A DNA stretch of 64,000 nucleotides from Torreya grandis. Lineage: Eukaryota; Streptophyta; Pinopsida; Cupressales; Taxaceae. The notes beneath the pieces were generated by a model. It did not search any database. It saw only the letters and a list, made by a program, of their open reading frames with translations, and was not told the origin of the DNA. This document shows positions 34,213 to 45,756 of this stretch, in pieces (position 1 is the first letter of the stretch; each line of letters opens with the position of its first letter). Location: assembly GCA_037957365.1 (NCBI GenBank), contig JARHVA010000459.1:2137501-2201500 (forward strand). The letters run 5' to 3'. A program made the translations under genes and the position numbers.

Positions 34213-34488
34213 TTTCTGGCGACTCAGCTGGCTCAGCGTGCCTGCTATGCTTGAGAACCCAGGCCATCTATGGACGCCATTTGAATTCTCAAATGGTGAA
34301 ACCTGTTTTCTGATTGAAAATTTGCTCTGATCATCGTTGTAGTAACCTCCTTCAAAATAAAAAGGGAAAGACACGAAAGCAGAAAACTAAGAAACAAATG
34401 TGCAAAGAAGCACTTATTGGAACAAAAACTGAAGCAAACTACTGTGCTTGAACAGCACTTGGAGGAAAGTAGAAACAACTTAAATAAC

Positions 34489-36138
34489 CTAGTTAACCAT
34501 GATAAGGCACGATCCGCCTGGATCAAATGGGAAATTCTTGAACTCACTCCTTTCGAGAGATGGCACAATTTGCAAAGCAGGATGTTTATTAGTCATAACC
34601 TTAGATGATGCATTTTCCTTGTCTACGAACTGTGTTAGCATCTTCTTGAATGAGTCATCAACAACAAACCAGACAAACTCATCAAGTACCTCTTGATCTT
34701 TTTCAGATTGCTTGTTCTCTACCACCTTGTCAAGCGATATCTCATTTATGCATGGTTCTTGAGTGACCACATCCTTCTTATTAACTGTTGCAAGTTCATC
34801 CAGCTCTTCAAGGAGCTTTGAGCAGGCAACCCAATCTGTACTGTGACGTTGAATAGGTGATTCTTGATCAAATTTCTCATAAAAATGCTCTTCAACAGTG
34901 AACCTATCTGTACGAAGCTCTTCAATCTCTTGTAGAGGTTCAAGGTACAGCTGCTCATCATCTTTTTGTTCCTCATTTTGATCTATTTGAACTGAATCCG
35001 CTGTCACGCTATCTGGATCCTTCTCAATAGGAGATACCTGTAACTCATGTATAACTTCAATCTGTGTCAGCCCCTCTTGAAGTTCCTCTATATCAAGATC
35101 AGTCTTCCCACTCTCAGCTATAACTGGATGCTCAATTACAACCTCAAGAGAAGTATTAATAGGAAATTCTTCCTCAAACACTTCTAAAGCATCCTCTACA
35201 CACTCTGCAAGAACTTGTCCTGTAGCTGCAACCTCTTTCTCAATACTCCAAAGAACATTATCCCCCTGAAGAAGGGGGATGGTGGGAGGGTGATGAAATT
35301 CATTTGTTTGAGAGGGAAAATGAAGCATGGGAGGTTGATCATGATCAGATCTTGGAATTTTGAGGGCAATGGAATTATCTAGGGAGTTTTGGAGGGGAGG
35401 AAAAAAGAAACTCTTAAAGACGTCTGTATTTTGTTCCTTCCACTTGGCCATTACCTCATCAAAATCTGGAACCTGCTCGTCTTCTTGGACAACCTGAACT
35501 TGAGGGATGATTGGTGAGGAAAGGGGACTATAGGAAGGTTTAGTCTCATAAATAGTCACTTGAATAGGCTCTTGGATATGCTCTTGAATATGCTTTTGAC
35601 TCCAACTAGGGAGCTCCCTTGGCACACACTGGGCATGGTTAAGAACCTCATAAGAATAAGGAGCATAATAGCCCTTTGTAGACAATTGGTTTAACTTGAT
35701 TTTCTGCCTTTCCCAAACCTCCATCTTTTCCAATGCAAGAATACATATTCCATTTATCTCTTCTGGATCATTGGACACATTTCGAAATAGATCATTCACT
35801 TCCTCATACTGAGAGTTAGAACAAACCTTTCTTGCATATGCTAGTATTTTGAGCTCTATTTCATTCATTTGTTCTTGAAGGCAATAATGCTCATATGCAA
35901 CATCATAGCCATATGGGGAAGATGAAATCCGGTCCTGAGACTGATATGGCTCACAAGAAAGGTAAGATTCATGCTCTTGATAATAAAGATCATGAGAAAC
36001 TTGATAAGGCTCAACATAGCTTTGATAATAACCTTGATAAGGCTGAGTAGGCTCATAGATATCATGACCAGGCTGTTATGATCCATCATCGGGTTGATAA
36101 GGAAATATAACATAGGAATTCTCTTCATACATAGCCAT
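34489..36138 (-). pseudogene. gag-like frame of A3
   Basis: The reading runs 550 codons from MAMYEENSYVIFPYQ (start about 150 bases inside the primer site) to a stop at 34489, with one internal TAA at 36076-36078. The N-terminal 90 residues are Tyr/Gln/Pro-rich (EPYQVSHDLYYQEH). The next part is charged (EIELKILAYARKV, LEKMEVWERQ) and the C-terminal two thirds are acidic, with many Glu/Asp. There is no zinc knuckle and no enzyme motif. Similar Tyr-rich openings occur in plant LARD-type elements, so I infer a structural role. Its near-intact state suggests recent activity or selection in the parent copy. A host gene is less likely because it lies exactly between LTRs and after a primer site. 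Confidence 0.7.
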
Positions 36139-36286
36139 CATAATTCATTCACGAAAATACAATAAAAATAGACTTACATGGAAGCTGTCCTGAACTATTA
36201 GAAGCAACTGCTTGAGCTTGGAGTCACCAAATACTTCTTGAAGAACACTACTCCAACTGCAATTTCATCAAAACCAGGAAAAAATA

Positions 36287-36305
36287 GGTCCCACCGGGCG
36301 TGCCA
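36287..36305 (-). promoter_or_regulatory. Primer-binding site of A3
   Basis: The minus strand reads TGGCACGCCCGGTGGGACC, five bases from the right LTR and ending in the complement of a tRNA CCA tail. This motif is common in plant Ty3/gypsy-type elements. The tRNA species is not assigned here. Confidence 0.82.
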
Positions 36306-36310
36306 AAAAC

Positions 36311-38537
36311 TGTTGTCAACTTGGAGCTGCGCCCTGATTCGAAGACATGCGTGAAACGGCCAGTCCTCTATCTGGCTGAAACAATGGGATCTTCTCACGA
36401 GGGTGGGTGCCTCAACGGTGAGAAGAACCTCCAGAGAAGGCTGGTTCTTGTATGATGTATCGATGAGGATCTCTACTCTACGTTGCGGACTACCATGGAA
36501 AAGGGAGAAGGAAACTTAAAGGGGAAATCCTACCTAAAAGGGGTGATACACCAAAAGTTCGATCCACTCAACTTGGAACCTTGAACACTAAATGAACAAG
36601 GGAGAAGGAAGACCTTAGATTTCAATCAATCACATATGCATAAGTATTTCATGAAGAGGTTCGATCCAATAACTAAAACCTGAGGGAAAACGATGGAGGG
36701 GATTATTTTTTAAACAACGCTGAAAGCCATTATATAGAAAATTACAAGAGGCCAAAAATTGGCACCGAAGATTTGAAGAGAAGGATTCACTTTGGTTAAC
36801 TCAAGGCTTTACTTGGCCTTTCAATAAAATATATTTTCCTTTTTGTCTTTGCATGAAGCTTCTTTGTTTGAGGAAGTGAGCTTGTCTTTGTCATGAACCG
36901 CCCACCTCTCTTTGCATGGAAATCCATGCAAATGTCAATTTTAGAACTTCGTGAGTTGCTTGATGCCGAGTTGTAACGTTTGAAAACTGAGTTAACCGTT
37001 TGGTACACTGAGTTGGACGAAGAGATCATTCTCCTCGCATGGAAAGCTTCTAGTGGACGCAGCGTTTAACAATTAGTCAACTCTAAATCTGGGACAGTCA
37101 ACTCGTCGTTCGAATTTGGAACTCCGGTTGAAGCTGAGTTGGACCTTCAGATGCATGAGTTGACTGGAGACGAACAGGTCTTCAGCAGTCAGTCAACTGA
37201 AGCTTTGACAATAGTTTGAAAATAGCCCTTGCTTGCATGTATTCTGTCCTATTCTGGTCTGCTGTTCGTGTCTATTTCTAGTGGGATTCTATATTCGGAT
37301 GTATTTGTCTATATTTTTACCCGTTTGGCCTTTTCTTTCGGAATTCTGGCTTTACCCCTGTTCCAATGGTTACTTTTCACGGTCAAAATTTGACGGCTAG
37401 CGGGACGTCACCTTTGGTCATTTTCTCCTTCGGACTTCTCTGTATATATTTCCTGCGGCTTTCTTTCCTTTGGCTTTATTGGCTTCACATTTCTTCGGGT
37501 TCTTTCTCGTGGTCTTTTCTCCGAATTTCTTCGGACTTTTTGTCTTAAGGAATTCATTCGGACAAAAGTCCGAAGAAATTATGACTTCCTTTTGCACTTG
37601 ATTCAGAAGCCTTCAGGTTTACTCTGCCTTGCTTATTCTCGGGTTTATTTTCTCGGCCCCTTCCTCCGAATTTCTTCGGACTTTGTGTTCGAAGGAATTC
37701 CTTCGGACAAAAGTCCGAAGGTCTCTTTCGCTTTGCCTTCACTTGTTTTCCGAAGCCCCTTAGGATTTTATTGACCGTCGGCTTTTTGCTATTTCCCGAA
37801 TTTCTTTGGACTTTTTGTCCGAAGGAATTCCTTCGGACGAAAGTCTGAAAGAATTGATTTTCTTTGTTTTGCCTTTGTTTTTTGTCTTTTGGTCTCCATG
37901 TGTCTTCCGAATTCCTTCGGACTTTTTGTCCGAAGGAATTCCTTCAGACAAAAAGCCCAAAGGATATCTTCCCTTGCCTCTTTCACCGAATGTGCCCTTC
38001 GGCTTTTCAAATGTGCCCTTCGGGAAATTTGCGATGGTCCCTTCCGCCGACCAAGTGCCCTCCGCAAGGGCATTTAGCTCTCCCTAGGGCACCCAGACTT
38101 TTTGCTAAGGTTCTGAATTTGGTCTTGTGCCCTCCCGAAGGGTAGGTGCCCTTCGGGAATATTGAAAGTGACCTTCCGAAGGGTACCCTGCCCTTCGGAA
38201 TTCTTGAAAATGCCCCCGTCCGAATTAATCCTTGGCTTTTCCTTGCCTTTTGTGCGGACTTTCTTTGCCTCTGTGGTCTTCCAAATTTCTTCGGACTTTT
38301 TGTCCGAAGGAATTCCTTCGGACAAAAGCCCCGAAGGTTTTCATTTGTTTTAGGCTCTTTTGTTGATTTGTTACTTCCTTGGCTTTGAACCATTCCTTCG
38401 GACAAAAGTCCGAAGGAATTGATCCTTTTGTAGCAAAGGCCCTTACCCAAAAACAATGTATTCTTCTTCCCTTGGCTAGAGACGTGAACTTTCTAAATGG
38501 CAAAAGACAATCTGACTTGTGGAAGAATTGTCAACAG
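36311..38537 (-). repeat. 5' LTR of A3
   Basis: TGTTGTCAACTTGG to TTGTCAACA, 2227 bp. Compared with the left LTR it lacks about 285 bases: the left reads 'gatggagagaggtccg...gattggattatttt', the right joins 'gatggaggggattatttt'. Confidence 0.93.
37515..38425. repeat. Array of palindromic modules (A3 right LTR)
   Basis: Modules near 37520, 37665, 37795, 37905, 38280 and 38395 correspond one to one with those of the left LTR. The 37905 module is a complete TCCGAAGGAATTCCTTCAGA repeat here but shortened in the left copy, so modules change independently. Confidence 0.88.
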
Positions 38538-38825
38538 TAACATCAATTATGCTATCATTTCTTGAGATACAAACATGTGAGACATTGATTTTTTGGAGAA
38601 ATGCTCTTATATTAACATGTGACAGAATACTTGATTCTATGCTTGAACTCTGATGATTTGTTTTGCATGAAAGGATTTATTGATGACCTATTATAACCGT
38701 GAGTACTCTGTCGGACTGCAGCTCTAGCCTGTTGATTTGCATCATCTACTTATTCTGATATGCAGTAGTAGGGGAATCTCTATGTTTAAATCCTGTTGAA
38801 TTGTGCACTGTTTTACTTTATGCAG

Positions 38826-39277
38826 GAGTTAAATTTTATTGCCGAAACTGTGGTCAAGAGGGCCATCGAAGTCATTATTGTCCATCTTTGAAGGATACAG
38901 TTGGCCAGAGCTGGTATACTTGCGGGATATGTGGGAAATCAGGTCACAACCGTACAACTTGCAAACTAAAAAAAAAGAATAGGAAACATAAAAGTCGTGG
39001 TAGGCCATATAATTGTGCAATATGTGGACAAGCTGGCCATAACTGTAAGACATGTCCCCAAAATGACGAATTAAAATGTATTAGTAGTCAGCATAAGGAT
39101 CAAAAGTTCAGGAATCCAAGATCTACAGATATGCCAAATGATGTGAATGTTGGTAGTCGTCACATTATTAAGTGCAGTGTTTGTTGCAAAGAAGGCCATA
39201 ATGCTTGGAGCTGCTCACATGGGATGAGGCTTAGAGACACAGAAGGCCAAGAAATTGCCAAAACGACTTCACATTAA
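38826..39277 (+). CDS. Last exon of a host gene encoding four CCHC zinc knuckles
   Basis: A pyrimidine-rich tract and TTTATGCAG at 38817-38825 form a good splice acceptor. The exon opens in phase (codon split as N/GA) and runs 150 codons to TAA at 39275. Four C-x2-C-x4-H-x4-C knuckles are complete: CRNCGQEGHRSHYC (38840), CGICGKSGHNRTTC (38921), CAICGQAGHNCKTC (39014) and CSVCCKEGHNAWSC (39173). A Lys/Arg-rich linker follows the second. Such knuckles bind single-stranded RNA or DNA; plant proteins with multiple knuckles act in RNA processing, but the precise family is not recognised. The earlier exons are not found in the window. No stop interrupts the exon, unlike all retroelement frames nearby, which favours a real gene. 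The A3 element lies 288 bases upstream, probably in the intron. Confidence 0.75.
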
Positions 39278-40213
39278 TCTTGTGATAAGCATTCTGATTC
39301 ATTCAGTTGCCCTTGTCAAGTTGATCAAGAACTGTGGTGGTTTAAAATTTGTTTCTCATCTTCATCCCCATTACCTTTCGATTTGTTTTTCAAAGCCTGC
39401 ATGTATTCTTTAAAACCTATAAAAATGGTAAATGCGGCTTTTGTGCCATCAGCCATGCATTTTATTTCAGACTGATTCTATATCTATATATGCGAACACT
39501 AAGGAAACATTAAAATTTCAAAAAAAATTGGTCCTCCAGTTTTTGCCATGCACGTCGCCCATAATGCTTTTCCTGATTGTTTAAATGGCTTTTTCCCAAC
39601 AGAAAAAAATTAAAAAATAAATAAATAAATAGTGATTCTTCATTTATTTTATGTTGTTTCCGTTTCTAACATTGATGTTGCGGTTGGCACTTAGACGCAT
39701 CTTTTTTATATGTAATTTAACTAATAGTTTTTCTTGCAACTCTTGCGTAATGTTAAAATATAATGTTAAGTTGAGGTGCTAGGTAGCTTAGGTTTTAATT
39801 CAAATTTCTAACATATAATTGATATGTTTGTTTGGTAATCCCTTTGTGTCATATTGTGCTCCCCTTTGCCATGCACGTATACCATGATGGTTTCGCTGAG
39901 TGGAACGGGGGTTCCTCCACTTTGTCTATTAATTTAATAAACCAAAACCTTTGAAAAATCAAGTAAATTAGTTACATCTATGTCATCACCTTCAAGTGAG
40001 GGTTCCGTAGTTTTAGAAACAAAAAGTAAAAAGCAATAAACTACATATAACCATTCAACACTATCATCACTCGAGTCAGAAACCATGACTGTAGTGCTGC
40101 AGTCCTTTTCATAATCTTCTATTACCAACGTTGCAAAGGTCTTGGCTAGTTATGAAACTGCAAAGAGAAAGGTATTGATTCCCAATTTGGAGCAAAGAAA
40201 AAGGTATTAATTT
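39278..40213. other. 3' flank of the CCHC gene
   Basis: AT-rich, with AATAAATAAATAAATAG near 39618 as a possible polyadenylation region for the upstream exon. A 64-codon minus-strand frame (39934-40128) with an acidic Ser/Asp run is unassigned. No other feature is seen. Confidence 0.4.
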
Positions 40214-41286
40214 AGAATATTTAATTATTGATCAAGTATGTCAAAGCTTGTTCACCACAATTTGAAAACAAAAACATTCAAATGTGCCAAGGATTTTGGG
40301 ATGAAAATTTTCATTATTACATTCAAGGCAACGCTATTCAAATGTTGTAATTATGATTCAAATTTACATGGTTGCATGCAATTGAATCTACAAAGGTGTT
40401 TTATAACACCACTTTGTTCAAAAGCAATGTGAATACTTTGGAGAGTTGTTTTCATTGATTTTTCATTGTTTAGTTGCGCAATTGAGCTTCATTTTCAAGT
40501 TTGAAGGAACCTAGTGCTGTAACTAAGATTTTTGTTACTTCGGAACAACTTTTGGGGGACTTCTCATAAAAAAAAAAATTCTGATTCTAATTTTGTTTGA
40601 TAACTACTATTTTTGTGATCATTTTTAGCTAACTTTTGCATTGAAATTTTAAATATTTTGGAAGATACGAATTTATTAAATTTCAGTTGTTTGAGGCAAA
40701 TAATAAATTATTGAGAGCTAAAAATAAGGTAATTAATTTAAAAAATTATTTGTATAATTTTTTTTTAGTGGAGCGATTCACTTAGGTAGGTTGTTAGAGT
40801 GTTTTTGGGCTTTAATATTGAAGGAAATAATTTATTTTACATTCTGAAAATTATTTTAATAATTTTTCAAGTGGGGCAAATTGACTTGGGGAGCTTGGAG
40901 ACCTTGTTGAAGGGATAGAATAAGGTTTGATTTTCGTTTTTGTTTCTCTTATTTTTCGATATGTGACAACTTGTTTAAAGGGGCTAAATTGACTATTAAC
41001 AACCCTAATTTGCTCTTTGGAAGCCATAACAAATTACAGGTATTTTTTATTTATTTATTGTGAGTTTGTGCAAGGGTTTCAAGGCTAATTGGAAGAGGAA
41101 AATATAGTTGTACTGGGGTCTTAAAAATCAAAATTATTGCAAAGAAATTCCATCGACATCGGCATTCCATCTTGCCACAAAAGGAGGTACTTTATTGTAA
41201 TTTCATATTCATTAATAATTGGGGTTATTGCAGAGTTTTTTGAAAAACCCCAACTTGTCTTGATTATCCTATTTGAGAATATTACA
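40214..41286 (+). repeat. 5' LTR of element D, 5'-truncated
   Basis: It matches the 3' LTR from 'gaattattgatcaagtatgtcaa' onward and ends GAGAATATTACA. The first ~260 bases of the LTR (45007-45270 in the other copy) are missing. Confidence 0.75.
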
Positions 41287-41287
41287 G

Positions 41288-41300
41288 TGGTATCAGAGCC
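41288..41300 (+). promoter_or_regulatory. Primer-binding site of element D, iMet type
   Basis: TGGTATCAGAGCC lies one base after the LTR. Confidence 0.92.
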
Positions 41301-41321
41301 ATATCTTGGCTATATTATGGG

Positions 41322-41996
41322 ATGGACGGGAATTTGTCAAATAGTGACATGGACAGGGTTAGAATGGAAGGGATCACTTGGTCCCAAGATTGGTTGATGG
41401 AGATTTATGTGGAGTATATGACATACCCACCCCCCTTCAAGGAAAAAGTGAATCTTAATGACTATGTGTCATGGAAAGGAGGTAGGGATGGTTCTTAGGT
41501 GGGACATGAGCTACATAAGGCCATGGAGAAGATTGTTCTTCCAATTTTTAATGGGTCTACGAATATTTCATTTGAGGCATGAATAAATAAGTTAGGTACA
41601 TACTTAACACTTTGTTTCATGGAGGTAGAAGATGCCTTAATATTCATCATAACACATTTAGAATGGGTTGCCCATGAGTGATGGCACTAGGGGTTGTTAA
41701 TCGAAGGGCATCACCTCACAGACAACTATAAGGAATTTAACAGGGAGTTTATGTCAAGATTTGACAAGGTGGTAACTTTAAACCCAAAAAAATCAGAGCT
41801 TTTGGGGCAACAAAGAGAGTTGCAAATGGGAGACATCAATGAAGAAATGTCAAAACTTTGGGGCAACAAAGTGTTGAAATTTCTAAGCCTCAAAAATCAG
41901 AAATTCAAGGCCAACCAAATGACACTTTTCAAGCATGTATGGACCAACCAATGCATGGGAATCTTAGGGCCCACGAAACCACAAGGGTGCCTATAA
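41322..41996 (+). pseudogene. Element D gag
   Basis: One frame of 225 codons starts MDGNLSNSDMDRVRMEG. It contains YMTYPPPFKEKVNLNDYV, VLPIFNGSTNISFEA, LGTYLTLCFMEVEDA, a gag core THLEWVAHE*WH, and YKEFNREFMSRFDKVV. Four in-frame stops (after RDGS, FEA, AHE and WH) and no frameshift precede the terminal stop. Each stop can come from a single C-to-T or G-to-A change, consistent with decay of methylated DNA. The same motif series occurs in element C and at 1211-1633. Confidence 0.75.
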
Positions 41997-44900
41997 TAAT
42001 AGTCATTAAACTCAGAGAAATATGAAAAATCAAAAAATGGAAGGAAATCAGAAAATTCAAAACATTTAAGTACATAACCAACAAGCTTTGAGAAACTAGA
42101 AAAAGGTTAAAAATTAGAGAAAAAAAATAGGGCCAAAAAGAGAAGATTCAGAGGCATTCAAAACTGAAGTTGAAGAGCAAACCAAAAGGATGAATGAACC
42201 AAGAGAGATGAACTCTAGACACACCATGGAAGAAGAATCAAGTGGGGCAGCCACTTGTGATAGAAGCAAGTCATGCAAGAGGAAAGAAAGAGGAGTAAAA
42301 CAAAACTTCATGAGGACTCACATGAAGGAAGACATAAAATTGCAAGGGAAGTGGACACTCTATGAAAACACCCTCTATGCTTGGAAAGGGGAGGAAAATA
42401 TGCTCAACCAAGGAGAAGAAAATTGTGCCCTTATGTCAAGGACATAAGCAAGGTGTGATGAGCGGATGAGGAGGGCAAAACAAGCAAAGATGATAGCCTT
42501 CCAAGCTAGGCAACACCTAAGGAAGTTTAAGGAGAAAGGTGAGACCCTTAAACACTTACATAATCATGCCAAAGATAAAGGGAAATCAATATTGCACATT
42601 GATGTAGGGAAATCGGTGAACAAAGTCCACACCACAAAGGCTAATGATCACTATCAGCTTGTTATCATTTCAAAAACAACAAATAAAGGTAAGCCATTTA
42701 ATTATTTTTATGGCAAGTCATCAGTGCACAACCTTCCTACTATGCTCCTACATCACTTTGGACGATATGAGGATCATGATAAAGATGAGGGCAAGGTGAA
42801 GGGCATGCAAAAAAGCATGCAAACACATCACAAAATTGGTAAGCATCCCCATTCTTTTGACACATTTCATATGCTACATATAATCATTGTGTTTAGAAGG
42901 AAGATGCAAGAGGAGGGTATTTAACCAATGGCAAGGCTTGAGGTATGTATTGTTGTTGGTAAATCAACTACAATAATTATAATTCAGTTTTTAAGTGAAA
43001 TGATGCGCTACATAAGAAATAATGTGTTGTCCTATGATAGTGTGGTAAAAGCTTGTTATGTGAGATCACAAGTTTCAAGTTATGCAAAGTGTGCACTATC
43101 TTTTGGAGGGAAAAGGCAAGCAATTAAGGGTTGTTACAGGCCTTATACAACCCTTGTCTATGGTGTTTTAAGTGGATGTGACAAAGGAAAAACTTGGCTA
43201 GACATGAGAATGGAGGTGAGCATCACACCCTCTCACATCAAGAGGGTGGTGCAAAGATACATAAATTAATTCCAAGCCACCATAGGGGAAAGAAAAAAGG
43301 AAAGAGGAAGTTGCTACATCCATATTGGAAACAACAAGAAAATACCTCTTGGTTTTCAAGTAAGAAAGAGTTGCAAGGAAGGACTAAGGCAACAAGGAAT
43401 GATGTATCTTATGATCCTAGAGATTGACAATTGGATCAAAATGGTGTTATTAAACACCAATGTTTTTCTTTACTTGTTTGTTTCATATGTAGGTTTATTT
43501 TGGAGATCCCTTGTAAAGAGAAATGCAAGAAATAAGTTGGCTTTCATACATGGGCAACCAATTGGAAGGGATGCTATGGAGGGCATGAAATAAGATTTAA
43601 GGTCCCGCATAGATTGGGCAAAGGCTCAAATCATGAGCAACAGTTGACAAGGTAAATTGGTGAAGAAAAATTTGTCTTTTTCTTTTCTAGAAAATTCAAA
43701 AAATTGTTGGCAACAATCTTGGCCATTGACCCCCCAAAAAGGGCACACTGTTTGTATATGACAGCCAACTAAGAGGCCTAAAATTGTTGTTGGAAGGTAT
43801 GAAAATTTTGCTTCTAAAAATTTTGAGTTGAGCAATCTATTATAGCCACCCATCATGCATAATAAATTTGATTTTGGAAGCATTCTGACACTAACACTAA
43901 AGAAAAATGTTGTTTGGTGTAGTTCTGATTTTGTGCAATCAAAAAACTCAGTTTCTATGCCACTACTACAACCAACAAAGAAGCTTGAAATTGTTGATAA
44001 GAAATTTCAAAAAATTGTTTCTAAAATTTTTGAGTTGTGTCATTCATTACAGCCACCTAGCATACATAAAAAAATTGGTTTTGAAGGTACTTTGTTACTC
44101 ATGACCAGGAGAGAGATTATTTTTTGTGTTTTCAATTTTGTGCAATCCAAAAAATTAGATTTTTGGCCTCTACTACAGTGTTTTTATTAGAAAGGAATTA
44201 CTAATTTTTGTGCACATCTATAGTTATGTGTCTTTGATTTTGTGCAATCAAAAAAATCAATTTTTTTGATTCTACTACTGCCCCCTTGTGGGAACATCAC
44301 TGATTTAATTACTTTGAACTATCTTGAGTTTGGGAAATGACATATTTGAAAACTGCAATCTGCACAAAAAATGGTTAAAATTTGTGAGTATGGAACATTA
44401 GTGGACATTACTTCTCTTTGAACATTCCTTTGATGTTTACATCATCACATACTTACATAGTAGTCATGAGAAGGGACATCGTGGGATAAAACATGCTTTG
44501 CATATGATGGGGACTATTCATAGTGAATTGCATATGGTGATGAGTTGCTTTAGAGGTATGTTTCACCTAATAATTCTTTTGGCTACTTTTTTGCACATTT
44601 GAGAGTTTTCCTCAAAGCATAGAGGAATGAGTAAGGTGAGTTGTGACTGCAACTTTACTAGTATGCATTCATTGAGGTTTGTTCAAGTGAAACTCTACAA
44701 ACAGGCCAATGGTTTGACATCTTCCAAAGGTCATGATTAGATTGACATGATGGTAGATTTAATCATGCCCAACTCGGTATTGAGTGAGTTGGAAGCATGG
44801 GAACATAAAGAGCCATTGGATGGCTTTTATGTGGACTTTGACACCATAGAGAAATCTCTATAATACAGGTCATCAAGGTATAGGTTCAGTGTGGAGCTTC

Positions 44901-45006
44901 TTTTTTATGAGAACTTACTATTAGACATTGCATAATAAGGTATGTTGAGACACCTCCGTGGATATTGCAATTGCTTGAGAACAAACAATTTTAGACAAAG
45001 AGGATT
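41997..45006 (+). other. Element D internal region, unassigned
   Basis: Open stretches 42190-42447, 42466-42924 and 42928-43269 encode Lys/His-rich peptides without known domains; they correspond in place to element C's post-protease region. A motif 'gattttgtgcaatcaaaaaa' recurs near 43928, 44133 and 44233, the remains of a ~200-bp direct repeat. The last 200 bases carry the DGFYV tail. No protease active site was found. Confidence 0.45.
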
Positions 45007-45756
45007 GTAATGTCCCTATTTTGAAATTAAAATAATATTGTTACTAAAATAAAAAGTATTTTTAAATTCTTAAAATAAAATAATAATAATCTAATTTCTA
45101 TTTAAGTTGGGGCCTTGTTAAGGGTCATGGGCACTTAAAGCCTAAAGTGAAATTATAAAGCGGTTTTTTTAATATTTAAAAAAAAAGAGTTTCCCTTTTA
45201 TTTTGGGTGCCACACTTGGGGCATGGATATAAAAAGAATGTGAATTGTTCATTCGAAGATTATGCTAATTAGGAATATTGAATTATTGATCAAGTATGTC
45301 AAGCTTGTTCACCACAAGTTAAGGACTAAAACCTTCAAGTGTGTTAAGGGTTTAGGGATAAAAATTTTCATACATTCAGGGTAGCTCTATTTTGTTGTAA
45401 TTGCACTTTAGATTTGCATGGTTACATGCAATTGAACTTACAAAGGTGTTTTATAACATCATCTTGTTCAAAAGCAAAGTGAATACTTTGGAGCGTTGTT
45501 TGCATTGATTTCTCATTGTTTGGCTGCCCAATTGAGCTCCATTTTCAGGGTTGAAGGAACTTAAAACTATAACTAGGGTTTTTGGAACTTTCAAACAACT
45601 TTTGGGGGACTTTTCTTGGAAAAAAATTGATTCTAATTTTTTTTGTTAAATTTTTTTTATGATTATTTTGAGCTAACTTTTGCATTGAAATTTTAAATAT
45701 TCTGGAAGATACAAATTTTTAAAATTTCAACTACTTGAGGCAAATAATAGATTATT
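45007..45756 (+). repeat. 3' LTR of element D, left part
   Basis: It starts TGTAATGTCCCTATTTTG after the purine-rich GACAAAGAGGAT and stops at TTATT, where element B is inserted. Confidence 0.85.

Larger units (their letters stand above)
31717..38537 (-). mobile_element. Full-length family A element (A3), gag-like only
   Basis: It is flanked by GTAAC at 31712-31716 and 38538-38542. The LTRs are 31717-34212 and 36311-38537. The minus-strand primer site next to the right LTR and a 550-codon minus-strand frame show it is transcribed leftward. The 2.1-kb internal region has no protease, RT, RNase H or integrase, so it is a non-autonomous (LARD-like) element. The LTRs are very similar except for a deletion of about 285 bases in the right copy near 36695, so insertion is fairly recent compared with the other elements here. 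It lies antisense to the CCHC gene. Confidence 0.93.

Noticed and set aside
34216..34232. A3 as a plus-strand element using TGGCGACTC as primer site
   Set aside because: The gag-like frame and the TGGCACGCCCGGTGGGACC primer site beside the right LTR both place A3 on the minus strand.
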